Source of the DNA: Clostridia bacterium
GTDB lineage: Bacteria; Bacillota; Clostridia; Oscillospirales; CAG-272
Direction: 5' to 3'
Assembly: GCA_017407835.1 (NCBI GenBank)
Contig: JAFQVV010000025.1
Coordinates: 1-33,988 of the forward strand
DNA length: 33,988 nt
Position numbers and translations under genes: made by a program
Part shown: piece after piece, positions 16,503-25,194 of the stretch
How positions within the stretch are numbered: the stretch's first letter is position 1
Layout: every line of letters starts with the position of its first letter
Notes under the pieces: model-generated
What the model saw: only the letters and a program-made list of their open reading frames with translations
Database searches by the model: none
Told to the model about the DNA's origin: nothing

Positions 16503-16580
16503 TCGGGGCTCTGCCCCGCGCCCCGCTTAAGGGGCTTTTTGAAAAAAGCCCCTTAAGAATCTGCAAAAACTTGCCAAAAT
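16503..16580 (+). repeat. Palindromic repeat, module A
   Basis: Plus-strand orientation: CGGGGC/GCCCCG hairpin (16504-16518), GCGCCCC linker, a 15-bp perfect stem with CTTAAGGGGC arms around CTTTTT/AAAAAG (16526-16557), and a GCAAAAACTTGCC tail. Same plan as the copies at 29425 and 31497. It lies between the divergent sugar ABC and MATE promoters. Confidence 0.8.
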
Positions 16581-16607
16581 CAGATGTTGTTTGGCCGGTG
16601 CGCGTTG

Positions 16608-16665
16608 CCGAAGGCAAACTCGCTCGAACTGCCCACAGGGCAGGTTTGTTTTCAAACGGTTCGCC
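16608..16665 (+). repeat. Double-hairpin box, copy 1
   Basis: Two small hairpins joined by a fixed linker: TTGCC-GAA-GGCAA, then CTCGCTCGAA, then CTGCCC-ACA-GGGCAG, followed by a TGTTTTCAAA-like tail. The copy at 31623 is nearly identical over about 55 bp. Both stand beside a module A repeat. Spurious open frames across it contain the peptide WAVRASLPSA. Confidence 0.7.
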
Positions 16666-16694
16666 CACATATGCGACGTTTTTCTCCCCATTAC

Positions 16695-16723
16695 TTGCAA
16701 TTTTTTTCGATTTGTGCTATTAT
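16695..16723 (+). promoter_or_regulatory. Promoter of the MATE gene
   Basis: TTGCAA (16695-16700), 17-bp spacer, TATTAT (16718-16723), about 42 bp before the GTG start. Confidence 0.65.
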
Positions 16724-16765
16724 ATATAATTAAATGATTGTAAATCCAAGAAAAGGAGTAATTCT

Positions 16766-18142
16766 GTGTTCAAAAAACTCTTCGCGCCCACGGATATGAC
16801 GCTCGGACCTCCGTGGAAAAGCATCCTTATCTTTACGCTGCCCATGCTGCTGGGCAACATTGCGCAGCAGCTCTACAACACGGTGGACAGCATCGTGGTG
16901 GGGCACTACATCGGGGACAATGCACTGGCTGCCGTCGGCAGTGCCAGTCCGGTGCTCAATCTGCTGCTGGTGCTTTTCATCGGCATCTCGGCGGGTGCGG
17001 GCATTATGGTCTCCCAATATTTCGGTGCGCAGAATCGCGATGCCCTCTCCCGTACCATCGGGACCTGCATCACCGTTACCGCTATTGCCTGTGTGCTCCT
17101 GGCGGTGGTCGCCCTTCCGCTCATTCGCCCTCTGCTGGAGCTGTTGGATACCCCTGCCTCCATCATCGACTGGTGCACCGACTATCTGATCATCACCGTG
17201 GTGGGGGGCATCGGCGTGGCGTACTACAACATTCTCAGCGGTATCCTTCGGGGAATGGGCGACTCGGTTTCTGCCCTGGTTTACCTGCTCGTCGCGACCG
17301 TGATCAATATTGTCCTTGACATCTTCTTTGTTGGCGTGGTGCAGATGGGGGTACCCGGCGTTGCCCTGGCTACGGTCATCGCGCAGATCGTGTCCTCGAT
17401 CCTGTGCCTGCGCCGGCTGATGCGGATGCGGGAGCACTTCGATTTCAAGCTGCGTTACCTCATCCCGTCCGGTCACTATGTGCGCACTGTGGTGAAGCTT
17501 GGACTTCCGTCGGGATTGACGCAGGCCATCTTCTCCTCGGCGATGATTATTGTCCAGTCCCTGACCAACCAGTTCGGCGAGGTGTTCATCGCCGCCAACG
17601 TGGTGGTCATGCGGGTGGATGGCTTTGCCATGATGCCCAACTTTTCTTTCGGTACAGCCATGACTACCTTTACCGGGCAGAACGTGGGCGCGGGCAAATA
17701 TGACCGCGCCGTCACCGGTGCACGGCAGGGTACCTTCATGGCCGTCCTCTGTTCCACCGCGATCACCGGGATTATCCTGCTATTCGGCAGACCGCTGATG
17801 TCGGTCTTCACCGATACCGCCGAGCTCATCGACCTCAGCTACCGCCTCATGACCATCCTCGCCGTGGGCTATATCGCCGTGGCTGTAACCCAAAGTCTCT
17901 CGGGTGTCATGCGCGGTGCAGGCGATACCATGACGCCCATGTGGATCTCCCTGATCACCACAGTTGCCATCCGCGTTCCCCTGGCCTACGGCATCTCCTA
18001 TCTTACCCGCACGCCGGAGCTGCCCTACGGTCAGAATATCTGCATCCAGATCTCGCTCCTCGCCTCCTGGCTCATCGGTGCCCTTCTGACTTTCTTCTTC
18101 TACCGCATGGGCAAGTGGAAAACCAAAGCGATCAAGCAATAA
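16766..18142 (+). CDS. MATE family multidrug/metabolite exporter
   Basis: 458 residues, normal MATE length, with about 12 predicted membrane helices in two homologous halves. The N-terminus reads FTLPMLLGNIAQQLYNTVDS followed by IVVGHYIG; the central loop GQNVGAGKYDRA and the second-half SLSGVMRGAGDTMTPM are family hallmarks. The start is GTG, fixed by AAAAGGAG 8 nt upstream. The family exports cationic drugs or metabolites using a Na+ or H+ gradient; substrate unknown. It is monocistronic and ends at a strong bidirectional terminator. Confidence 0.95.
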   Translation: MFKKLFAPTDMTLGPPWKSILIFTLPMLLGNIAQQLYNTVDSIVVGHYIGDNALAAVGSASPVLNLLLVLFIGISAGAGIMVSQYFGAQNRDALSRTIGTCITVTAIACVLLAVVALPLIRPLLELLDTPASIIDWCTDYLIITVVGGIGVAYYNILSGILRGMGDSVSALVYLLVATVINIVLDIFFVGVVQMGVPGVALATVIAQIVSSILCLRRLMRMREHFDFKLRYLIPSGHYVRTVVKLGLPSGLTQAIFSSAMIIVQSLTNQFGEVFIAANVVVMRVDGFAMMPNFSFGTAMTTFTGQNVGAGKYDRAVTGARQGTFMAVLCSTAITGIILLFGRPLMSVFTDTAELIDLSYRLMTILAVGYIAVAVTQSLSGVMRGAGDTMTPMWISLITTVAIRVPLAYGISYLTRTPELPYGQNICIQISLLASWLIGALLTFFFYRMGKWKTKAIKQ

Positions 18143-18153
18143 ATTTATCTCAC

Positions 18154-18199
18154 GCAAAAAGCAAGCCGAATGTCCTGTACATTCGGCTTGCTTTTTTGC
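18154..18199. terminator. Bidirectional terminator between MATE and SGNH genes
   Basis: A 15-bp perfect stem (AAGCAAGCCGAATGT, 18159-18173, with its complement at 18179-18193) has six T after it on the plus strand and an A-run before it that gives T on the minus strand. It serves the two convergent genes. Confidence 0.92.
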
Positions 18200-18205
18200 A
18201 TGAAA

Positions 18206-19285
18206 TTATGTTGTATGATTTTCCAGTGCCCAGACGATTACACGTTCGATGTGATCGGCCATTTTGTGGAAACCGAGGTCGTTGGGATGGCAGCCGTCGA
18301 CGGTGCAGGAATCCTCGTCTCTGCCGCGGAAGAAGGACTGCCCGTCGATAAAGTAGACGTTTTTGTCGCCTTCCGCCAGTGCACGGGCGTAGGAGTCGAG
18401 GATCACGGCGCGGCGGGCAACGCAGTCGTCGTAATGCAGAAGAAAATCGGGGCGCGAGATCATGATATAGGGGACGGTAGGATTTATCTCGCGAATGATG
18501 GAGTAGAGACGGTAGTGCGTCTCTGCCAGATACTCGGTGGTTGGGGCGTTGTGGTCGTAGTCGCAGACGAAAACGCTCATCGGCAGAGTTGCCATGTAGC
18601 GTGCGATGGTCTCCTCGGCGCGGCCGCTGCCCGAGAAGCCGAGGTTGATATAGTCGTAATCGAGGCGTCGGGCGATGATGTTCTGGTAAGAAAGCCCGGG
18701 GCGCGAACAGCACCCGCCCTGGGTGATGGAGGAGCCGTAGTAAACGATGGGCAACTTGTCGCGGTAGTGATGCCCCTCTCCCAGCACCGCATCCTCCTGC
18801 AGCCCGATATAGAGTGCATTAAGTGCATTGTAGGAGGGAAAGTTGATGGTAAAGGAGCGCATTTTGCGATCGGGAAAACGAGCAATCGACTCATAGCCAT
18901 CTTGTGCGGCGTTCGGGACACGGAAGGCGTGCACAAAGCGGCTGCCCTCATCGGTGTCGAGGTAAAGATCAAAGCCCGCGGACGAGGACAGCGGCATGTG
19001 ATCCATTCGGTCAACATAGGGCATCATCGCCTTGATCGCCACATAGGCAGAGTCGGTGGAGAAGCGCACGCGACCGCCTGCCGTGTGCAGATAGAGGGTT
19101 TTGACACCATGGTTGGTGTTCAGCCCGATCTCGTCGGGCAGACGCTTGAAGACGGGTTCGGTCTGTGGGTGATAAAGCCCATAGATCGCGAAAGGTGCCG
19201 AGCGCACGTCATGAAACCGCAGGTCAGTTTCGGTCAGCGTCGTCGGCACAATCATGTTCCGATCAACTTCATGCGGAGTGGGCAT
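18206..19285 (-). CDS. Two-domain SGNH/GDSL-family esterase
   Basis: 359 residues; the start at 19285 is set by AAGGAGG 8 nt upstream. The N-terminal about 175 residues form a beta-rich accessory domain. The C-terminal SGNH hydrolase domain has block I YYGSSITQGG (nucleophile Ser), block II NLGFSGSGRAE (Gly), and block V DGCHPNDLGFHKM (Asp-x-x-His). No signal peptide is seen, so it is probably cytoplasmic. Proteins of this arrangement are usually esterases on acetylated sugars or polysaccharides, which fits the sugar genes around it; the substrate is inference. Last gene of a probable seven-gene operon. Confidence 0.85.
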   Translation of the reverse strand: MPTPHEVDRNMIVPTTLTETDLRFHDVRSAPFAIYGLYHPQTEPVFKRLPDEIGLNTNHGVKTLYLHTAGGRVRFSTDSAYVAIKAMMPYVDRMDHMPLSSSAGFDLYLDTDEGSRFVHAFRVPNAAQDGYESIARFPDRKMRSFTINFPSYNALNALYIGLQEDAVLGEGHHYRDKLPIVYYGSSITQGGCCSRPGLSYQNIIARRLDYDYINLGFSGSGRAEETIARYMATLPMSVFVCDYDHNAPTTEYLAETHYRLYSIIREINPTVPYIMISRPDFLLHYDDCVARRAVILDSYARALAEGDKNVYFIDGQSFFRGRDEDSCTVDGCHPNDLGFHKMADHIERVIVWALENHTT

Positions 19286-19334
19286 AGGGGAGGCCTCCTT
19301 ATATGAACTTGAGATCTTCTGTTCAGCAGTTTTT

Positions 19335-19382
19335 TGATGGGGGTTCGGGGGAAACTTTTTTGCAAAAAAGTTTCCCCCGAGA
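19335..19382 (-). repeat. Palindromic repeat hairpin between RNHCP and SGNH genes
   Basis: A perfect 17-bp stem (arms 19345-19361 and 19364-19380) with AAACTTTTTT/AAAAAAGTTT at the apex and a GC loop, followed in the transcribed direction by a tail with CAAAAAACT. It begins right after the stop of the RNHCP gene. Confidence 0.75.
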
Positions 19383-19390
19383 AGCGTCAA

Positions 19391-19723
19391 TTATCGCAGC
19401 TCTCCCGCCGTCAGGCGGATAAGCAAATCAATATCATCGGGCTGATTCTTCGCCTCGTGTGCTGCCTTGCAGCGGCGGATTGCACCGCATTTCTGGCACT
19501 CGTGGACAATCACATATCCTTTTCTGGGATCAATCTCCACGCGAATGGGACGCATCTGCCCGCCGCACTCGGCGGCGCGGTCGCCGGGATTTTCGTCGAG
19601 GTGAAGCGACCAGAGGCAGTGCGGGCAATGGTTGCGTGAGCTGTAGCCCAGCGGTTCCACGGTGCGCCCGCAGTGGGCACAGACAAAACCCGAGTCGTTT
19701 TTGCGGAATCGTTTGTCGTTCAT
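19391..19723 (-). CDS. RNHCP domain protein
   Basis: 110 residues. It contains the signature GYSSRNHCPHCLWSLHLDENPGDRAAECGG (quoted in parts: RNHCPHCLWS, NPGDRAAEC) that defines the small RNHCP family, flanked by two CxxC pairs (FVCAHCGRTV near the start, HECQKCGAIRRC near the end). The cysteine pattern points to zinc binding. Function of the family is not established. AAAGG stands 9 nt before the chosen ATG at 19723. It lies 25 bp after the WG-repeat gene. Confidence 0.88.
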   Translation of the reverse strand: MNDKRFRKNDSGFVCAHCGRTVEPLGYSSRNHCPHCLWSLHLDENPGDRAAECGGQMRPIRVEIDPRKGYVIVHECQKCGAIRRCKAAHEAKNQPDDIDLLIRLTAGELR

Positions 19724-19748
19724 GGCAGTCTGCCTTTCTTGAAAATGA

Positions 19749-22049
19749 TCAGTCTTGACTCTGCGCGGGGACGGTTTTGACGAAGATTGTCCAGCCGCCG
19801 GTCGGTTCATATGCGGCGATGACACCCGAGGAGGGCGCGCTGATATAGCGGTAATTGAAGGGAATGACCACATTGCCGTCGGTGTCAATCGCACCTACCG
19901 AGCCCCCTGTAAATCCGATCACACCAAGCCCCTCGATAAAGGGCTGTGCATAGGTGTAAATCGGCTGAGCAAGCCAGTACCCGTCGGTGTGATAGTAGCC
20001 ATATTTGCCCTGTCGCTCGAGCAGAAGGATGCCGTCCGCGTAGCCCTTGAGTGTATAGCCGGCGGGAATTTCAAACACATTTCCCCCTGCGTCGAGGAGC
20101 AGTTCCTCGTCGGCATTGATGATGTGGCGATAGGAATAGTCTCGCTCAAACTTGCGCACACGCACATATCCCTCGTCGAAATAATAGTGTCCGATGTCCG
20201 AGAGGTCACGGAAAAGGGGTTCGACATAGGAAGCGCGGACATAGCGGCTGTTTTGGTTGGTCATATACGTCCACTCGGTCTGCCAGGTGACGTAGGTGCT
20301 GGGAATGGCGCGATAGCCGTTTTGCCCCATGAAGAACAGGCGGTTGTTGGCATCGATCACGCAGCCGAAGCCCTCGCTGAACGCATAGGTGCGGGCATAG
20401 TTGGGCGAGGTCAAACGCCATCCTGCCGCATATTGATAGCCCCAGCGATCAAAGGTCAGATCACGCTCAATGTAGATGAACTGTCCCTCCACACGGCTTG
20501 AGAGCGGCGGAAGGTCTTCAGGTTCTGCGGTCGTTTCAGGTTCTGCGGTCGTTTCGGGTTCTGCCGTGGTTTCGGGTTCCGCGGTCGTTTCGGGTTCTGC
20601 GGTCGTTTCAGGCTCCGCAGTGGTTTCAGGTTCCGCGGTCGTTTCGGGTTCCACGGTTGTTTCAGGCTCCGCAGTGGTTTCGGGTTCTGCAGTCGTTTCA
20701 GGCTCTGCAGTCGTTTCGGGTTCCGCAGTGGTTTCAGGTTCCGCCGTTGTCTCTTCAATTGGTGCGGTAGTTTCATCACCAAACCAAAGATCGTTATTCC
20801 AATGTTCGGGGGGGTCCTCATCGAACAAATCAGTCGGTACGAGCGGATCATCCACCGTGTTTTCCATGGGCATCAGCACCCGTTCGCGAATTGTGCCCCA
20901 CAGCAAATCCACCACCAGCAGCTCATGACCGCCCTCGGTCACAGCGAAGGCAAGCTCGCTTTCCGTTGTTTGGGGAGCTGCCGTCTCGGGAGCAGTTGTT
21001 TCGGCGGTGGCGGCGTCAGCCTTTTGCTGCTCAATGCGGGCAATTGCCTCTGCCAGTGCAAGCTTGAAGCGGGGGTTTTTGTCAGCGACGGTTTGTGCAA
21101 AGCGGGGATGCACCAGATAAATTCCCTCGGCCAAATCAGGATCGATCGAGCCGTACTCGTAGGAGTTGTAGGTATCCACGGTGCTCTTCACCCGTTCACT
21201 CACCTCAACGGTGTAGGTGACGAGGTTATTGTCGCTGATGCCGTAATCGGGGGTATAATCGAAATACAGTCCGCGGTTGTCGTGCACATCATCGTAATCG
21301 CTCTCAATCAGGGCGCCGGTGCTGTCAAGATAATAGTAGCGTGTGACGGCATCTCCCCTCTCCGCGCTTCCCGTATCAACGCGGAAGAGCGGATTTCCTT
21401 CGCGGTCGCGGGTGTAGGCGGGAATGAGATCGGCGGCGCTGTAGCGGCCGATGAGTGTGCCGTCGCTGTGGGCAATGGCAAGCATCCCATCCCCCTGATC
21501 GGCGATGATGTATCCGCCGTAAAGCTCAATGGCGTAGCGAGAGGCAGAGGAGAGCACCTCTCTGACATAGCGTTCGCCGTCTTCTTCGTATTGGTAGGTC
21601 TGACGAAGATAAACCGGCTTTTCCCCCAGTGAGAGCACATTCTTCCAGGTAAAACCGCTGCCTTCAAGCGAAAGTGTCGCCAGAGTCATGCCGTCAACCT
21701 CATCCCAATCGGCGTAGCTGATGGTGTAGCCCTGTGCCTGCAGATCGGCGTAAGCGGGGAAGGACGGCGCGGCGGGCGCGGTTGTCTCGGCGGGCGAGCC
21801 GGTTGTAATGGGGGAAACGATACCCGTGATGCTGTCCCCCGGCGTCAGCTGTCCGAGCTGGTTTTGGATGTTTTGTTCATCGGGAGAGAGGGTAACGGGC
21901 GGCGGGGCGGTCGTCTCTTCCTTGTCGGGACGTTCGACGAAGGAGAGATCAAAGCAATCGAAATAGTAGAGCATCGCGGCGGCGCATATGACGATCAGCA
22001 GAACCATCGGCAAAACGCGGCGGAGAATGCGCAGACAGGTTTCGTTCAT
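19749..22049 (-). CDS. Membrane-anchored extracellular WG-repeat protein with a Thr/Glu/Pro tandem-repeat linker
   Basis: 766 residues; start set by AAGGA about 6 nt upstream. A single N-terminal transmembrane segment (VLPMVLLIVICAAAMLYYF) anchors it, with the rest expected outside. Two WG-type beta-propeller-like regions flank a linker: the first about 100-330 (GGYIIADQGDGMLAIAHSDG and similar units), the second about 535-760 (EGFGCVIDANNRLFFMGQNG, GVIGFTGGSVGAIDTDGNVV, then PFNYRYIS). The linker between them is 13 copies of the hexapeptide ETTAEP (one copy ETTVEP), with further TTAP-rich tracts near residues 45 and 355. Such linkers suit a cell-wall-spanning stalk. No enzymatic motif is visible. 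19 bp after rlmH. Confidence 0.8.
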   Translation of the reverse strand: MNETCLRILRRVLPMVLLIVICAAAMLYYFDCFDLSFVERPDKEETTAPPPVTLSPDEQNIQNQLGQLTPGDSITGIVSPITTGSPAETTAPAAPSFPAYADLQAQGYTISYADWDEVDGMTLATLSLEGSGFTWKNVLSLGEKPVYLRQTYQYEEDGERYVREVLSSASRYAIELYGGYIIADQGDGMLAIAHSDGTLIGRYSAADLIPAYTRDREGNPLFRVDTGSAERGDAVTRYYYLDSTGALIESDYDDVHDNRGLYFDYTPDYGISDNNLVTYTVEVSERVKSTVDTYNSYEYGSIDPDLAEGIYLVHPRFAQTVADKNPRFKLALAEAIARIEQQKADAATAETTAPETAAPQTTESELAFAVTEGGHELLVVDLLWGTIRERVLMPMENTVDDPLVPTDLFDEDPPEHWNNDLWFGDETTAPIEETTAEPETTAEPETTAEPETTAEPETTAEPETTVEPETTAEPETTAEPETTAEPETTAEPETTAEPETTAEPETTAEPEDLPPLSSRVEGQFIYIERDLTFDRWGYQYAAGWRLTSPNYARTYAFSEGFGCVIDANNRLFFMGQNGYRAIPSTYVTWQTEWTYMTNQNSRYVRASYVEPLFRDLSDIGHYYFDEGYVRVRKFERDYSYRHIINADEELLLDAGGNVFEIPAGYTLKGYADGILLLERQGKYGYYHTDGYWLAQPIYTYAQPFIEGLGVIGFTGGSVGAIDTDGNVVIPFNYRYISAPSSGVIAAYEPTGGWTIFVKTVPAQSQD
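20517..20752 (-). repeat. 18-bp coding tandem repeat, about 13 copies
   Basis: An in-frame 18-bp unit (plus-strand reading about GGTTCTGCGGTCGTTTCA) repeated about 13 times. Copies differ mainly at third codon positions, and the peptide ETTAEP is kept in all but one. It encodes the linker of the WG-repeat protein. Synonymous differences between copies suggest selection on the peptide and not only recent slippage. Confidence 0.9.
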
Positions 22050-22068
22050 AGTTTCCTTCTTTTCTTGC

Positions 22069-22548
22069 TTATTTGTGATATTTTGTTCCGTGTGTAATCG
22101 AGAGTGCGCGGTAGACGGCTTCAAGCAGGATGACCTGCATCAGCTGATGAGGAAAGGTCAGGCGGGAGACCGACAGGCGAAGATCGCAGGCCGCCTTCAC
22201 CGTCTCGTCCAGCCCGTGAGAGGAGCCGATGACAAAGCAGACGGCCCCCGATGCCGCGGCACCGCGGTCGAGCAGAGCGGCGAGCTCGGGCGAGTCGTAT
22301 TGCTTGCCCTCCACACAGAGGGCGATCTTCATCGCGCGCGGGGGCATCGCCGCGAGAATGCGGACCGATTCATCCCGCAGTGCGGCGGCAATCTGCGCCG
22401 CTGAGGGATCGTCGGGCAGGCGCGCTTCCTTGAGGGAGATGATCTCCGGGCGGCAGAATCCGCCCAGTCGCTTGGTATATTCGGCAACCGCCTCGCGCAG
22501 ATAGCTCTCTTTGAGATTGCCGACGGTGATGAATTTACAGGACAGCAT
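22069..22548 (-). CDS. rlmH: 23S rRNA (pseudouridine1915-N3)-methyltransferase
   Basis: 159 residues, exactly the usual RlmH length. It is a SPOUT methyltransferase that acts on helix 69 of 23S rRNA in assembled ribosomes. Conserved features: ALCVEGKQYDSPELAALLD, the SAM-binding knot FVIGSSHGLDE, SVSRLTFPHQLMQVILLEAVYRA, and the C-terminal THGTKYHK, all near-invariant. The start at 22548 overlaps the end of walJ by 14 bp. Confidence 0.97.
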   Translation of the reverse strand: MLSCKFITVGNLKESYLREAVAEYTKRLGGFCRPEIISLKEARLPDDPSAAQIAAALRDESVRILAAMPPRAMKIALCVEGKQYDSPELAALLDRGAAASGAVCFVIGSSHGLDETVKAACDLRLSVSRLTFPHQLMQVILLEAVYRALSITHGTKYHK

Positions 22549-23371
22549 GATCAAAATTCCTCTCTGTGCAGGGATATTCCTCCCCGCCGCAGAGCAGTGT
22601 CGGCTCACTCGGGGAAGCGATGGCAAGGCAAATGTGCCCGCCGTTTTGGGCCAGCTGTGTACCGAGTGCCGAGGATAACTCGGCCTCTGCCAGATCGGGG
22701 GTATTGTTTTCCTCCGAGAGGTGCGCCAGCATCAGATGGTGCATTCCCGCCTCTGCCAGCTCGGCGGCAAAGGCGGCGCAGTCGGGGGAAGAGAGATGTC
22801 CCCGCCGTGATGCGATGCGTGCTTTCAGATCGGGGGGATATCTTCCCGTAAGCAGCATATCGGGATCGTGGTTGCACTCAAGCACCACCGTGCCGCAGCC
22901 CATCAGCCCCGCACGCACACTGTCCGAGACATAGCCAACATCGGTGGCATAGCCGATCTCGCCCCCATCCCAGCGCAGACGGAATCCCACACAGCAGGCA
23001 CTGTCATGGGAGATAGCGAAGCTTTGGATCGAGAGATCGCCGATCGTTGCCGTATAAAGAGGAGGATGCAGGACGGCGCAGGCGGCGACAGAGGGGGAAG
23101 CCATCAGCCGTGGTGCCGACGGCTCGGTGATGTGTACGGGGATGGGGTGCTGACGCAGCAGCACCTCCAGTGCTCCCGTGTGATCGGTATGCTCATGCGT
23201 CAGGAAAATGGCGTCAATCTCGTCAATCGAAGAACCAACCGCCGTCAGCGCACGGCAAAGTGCCCGCGCCGAGCGGCCGGCATCAATGAGAATCGCCGCC
23301 CCTCCCGCGCGGATGAGCATCGCATTGCCCCGTGAGCCCGAGTAAAGCGAACATAAGTAAGGTGTTTTCAC
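22535..23371 (-). CDS. walJ: MBL-fold metallohydrolase, WalJ/YycJ-like
   Basis: 278 residues. The metallo-beta-lactamase motif THEHTDHTGAL provides the metal ligands, with SHDSACCVGF, YATDVGYV, LECNHD and MLAHLSEENN as further family motifs. WalJ-type proteins are phosphodiesterase-like enzymes linked to the WalRK cell-wall signalling locus and DNA repair in Bacilli; here no walRK genes are present, so the symbol is by family. The start is GTG at 23371, 7 bp after the preceding stop, with GGAG about 11 nt upstream. In many Firmicutes walJ and rlmH are close together, as here. Confidence 0.85.
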   Translation of the reverse strand: MKTPYLCSLYSGSRGNAMLIRAGGAAILIDAGRSARALCRALTAVGSSIDEIDAIFLTHEHTDHTGALEVLLRQHPIPVHITEPSAPRLMASPSVAACAVLHPPLYTATIGDLSIQSFAISHDSACCVGFRLRWDGGEIGYATDVGYVSDSVRAGLMGCGTVVLECNHDPDMLLTGRYPPDLKARIASRRGHLSSPDCAAFAAELAEAGMHHLMLAHLSEENNTPDLAEAELSSALGTQLAQNGGHICLAIASPSEPTLLCGGEEYPCTERNFDHAVL

Positions 23372-23378
23372 GCAGCAC

Positions 23379-23813
23379 TTAACTCCAGACGTCGAAAATG
23401 TAGAGAAAAATGATCTCGTAGCAGAAGGTGATGCAGAGTGGGAAGATGATGGTCAGCATCCACTTTGAGCGGTTGTTGCGGCGCTCGGCGTCGGCGAGAA
23501 ATTCCTGCTTTTGTGCATCGGTCCAGCTCTCGGGGAGCTGTTCCGGCGTGAGATTACGGGGTATGAGCCCCCGGTTGTAGATGATATATGCGCAGATCAG
23601 CACAAGCAAAACCAGTCCGTAGACGGTTGAGACGGCAATAAAATATCCAAGGCTGACCAGGACGCGATAGATGGCAAAGAGGATGACGGTGTTGAGAGCA
23701 AGCATTCCAAGCAGCCGCCAGTTGAGTTCGCCCAGTCGGCGTTTGAGCTGCTGTTGGGGTGTTGCTTCTTTTTCTCTGCGCCGCGGGGCGCGTTTCTTTT
23801 TGTTTTTCGGCAT
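23379..23813 (-). CDS. Small membrane protein, function unknown
   Basis: 144 residues. A very basic N-terminal tail (about residues 2-30, Lys/Arg-rich) is followed by three hydrophobic segments (near 35-55, 58-78 and 118-138) with a charged loop between the second and third (RNLTPEQLPESWTDAQKQEF). No family recognised. AGGA lies 8 nt upstream of the ATG. It sits 30 bp after the galactokinase-like gene and 7 bp before walJ, so it is cotranscribed with them. Confidence 0.7.
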   Translation of the reverse strand: MPKNKKKRAPRRREKEATPQQQLKRRLGELNWRLLGMLALNTVILFAIYRVLVSLGYFIAVSTVYGLVLLVLICAYIIYNRGLIPRNLTPEQLPESWTDAQKQEFLADAERRNNRSKWMLTIIFPLCITFCYEIIFLYIFDVWS

Positions 23814-23843
23814 AAGCTTATCCTGTTCTGTTAGATTTTTCGG

Positions 23844-25130
23844 TTACGCCAGCCGTGCGGTGCCGACTTGGCGCACACGGAGAATGCGGCAGGCACCTGC
23901 GCCGAAGAGTGCGTTCATCTCGCAGGCGTAGTCTTGGGCAATTGTGATGGGGACGATTGCTTGAATGGTTCCCGCAAATCCCCCGCCGTGAACACGCCAT
24001 GCCGTATCGGCGCGCCCACCCAGCAGCTGCTCGGTGCGTGCCAGTGCGAGAGAAAGCCCCTGCTCGGCCGGGTTTTGGGTGGTGTAGACATTCTGCAGAT
24101 AGCAGAAGGAGGAGCGCCCCGAGGCGATCACAAGGGAGAGAAATTCGTTTGGTCTGCCCTCGCGCAGCGCTTCGACCTGCGCGGCAACACGGCGGTTTTC
24201 GCCGAAAAAGTGCAGCGCGCGCAGGATAGCGCGGTCTCCCACACTGCCGCGCAGTGCGGGGATGGCAGCCGTAAAGGCGTCCTCATCCGCCTGCCGCAGA
24301 ACGGGGACGCCGAGCGCGGCAGCAACCGCCTTCATCTCGGCGGGGACGGATGCGTAATCGTCATTCAGATCGGCGTGATTTCCGCCTGTGTTGACAATGC
24401 AGAGCGCCAAACCCGCCCCTGACAGATCAAAGTCCACGGGAGTAATTACAGGCGCGGCGGGATCGGCAAAATCAATGGCAACGATACCGCCGTGGGCGCA
24501 GGCGACCTGATCCATCAGTCCGCAGGGCTTGCCGAAGAAGTGATTTTCGGCGAATTGCGCCATTTTTGCAATCTCGATGGGATCCACCGTTCCACCGTTG
24601 AAGAGATGCGAGAGAATGGTGCCGAGCATCACCTCAAAGGCGGCCGAGGAGGACAACCCCGAGCCGCGCAGGACATCGGAGGTGAGATAAGCATCAAAGC
24701 CCCCCACTGCCAGCCCCGCATCGCGGAAGGCGGCAGTCATCCCCGCACAAAGTGAGGCGGAGGAGTAAAATTTGGACGCATCCGGTACGGAATAACTGGC
24801 CGGATCAATAAATTCTTCGCCGAAGCCCTCGCTGGTAAAGCGAATAAACGAATCGTCGCGTGCACGGACAACGGCAATGATGTCGAGATCAATCGACGCG
24901 GCAATGACACAGCCGTGGTTGTGATCGGTGTGGTTGCCCGAGAGCTCCGATCGCCCGGGAACCGAGAGCAGCATCAGCTCTCCCTGCTCACCGTATCGCA
25001 TACCGAATGCGCGAACAGCGGCAGCAAGACGGTCATGCGCCGCGGGGAGCACATGTGCGCCGTATAACGAAAGGAGTGTAGAGTCAAGTTCACCTGAGAC
25101 AATGGCCTGGAGCAGAGCGGAATATGTCAT
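23844..25130 (-). CDS. GHMP kinase of the galactokinase family
   Basis: 428 residues. GHMP motif 1 reads PGRSELSGNHTDHNHG where classical GalK has GRxNxIGEHTDYNxG. Motif 2, LRGSGLSSSAAFEV, is the phosphate-binding loop and is intact. Motif 3 near the C-terminus, VHGGGFAGTIQAIVP, is also clear, and GKPCGLMDQVACAHGG carries the catalytic Asp region. The Glu and Tyr of the sugar-binding GEHTDY are Asn and His, so phosphorylation of galactose specifically is uncertain; another sugar (for example a galactosamine or related hexose) is possible. AAAGGAG lies 8 nt before the start. First gene of a long operon. Confidence 0.85.
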   Translation of the reverse strand: MTYSALLQAIVSGELDSTLLSLYGAHVLPAAHDRLAAAVRAFGMRYGEQGELMLLSVPGRSELSGNHTDHNHGCVIAASIDLDIIAVVRARDDSFIRFTSEGFGEEFIDPASYSVPDASKFYSSASLCAGMTAAFRDAGLAVGGFDAYLTSDVLRGSGLSSSAAFEVMLGTILSHLFNGGTVDPIEIAKMAQFAENHFFGKPCGLMDQVACAHGGIVAIDFADPAAPVITPVDFDLSGAGLALCIVNTGGNHADLNDDYASVPAEMKAVAAALGVPVLRQADEDAFTAAIPALRGSVGDRAILRALHFFGENRRVAAQVEALREGRPNEFLSLVIASGRSSFCYLQNVYTTQNPAEQGLSLALARTEQLLGGRADTAWRVHGGGFAGTIQAIVPITIAQDYACEMNALFGAGACRILRVRQVGTARLA

Positions 25131-25165
25131 GGCAAATTCTCCTTTGTTGGGTTGGACTATAGTTT

Positions 25166-25194
25166 ATTATATCAAACTATTGAGGTTCAGACAA
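25166..25194 (-). promoter_or_regulatory. Promoter of the galactokinase-walJ-rlmH operon
   Basis: Minus strand TTGTCT (25189-25194), 17-bp spacer, TATAAT (25166-25171), about 36 bp before the ATG. Confidence 0.75.

Noticed and set aside
20517..20752. Possible CRISPR array or non-coding satellite
   Set aside because: The 18-bp units are contiguous with no spacers and lie in frame inside a gene, so this is a coding tandem repeat.
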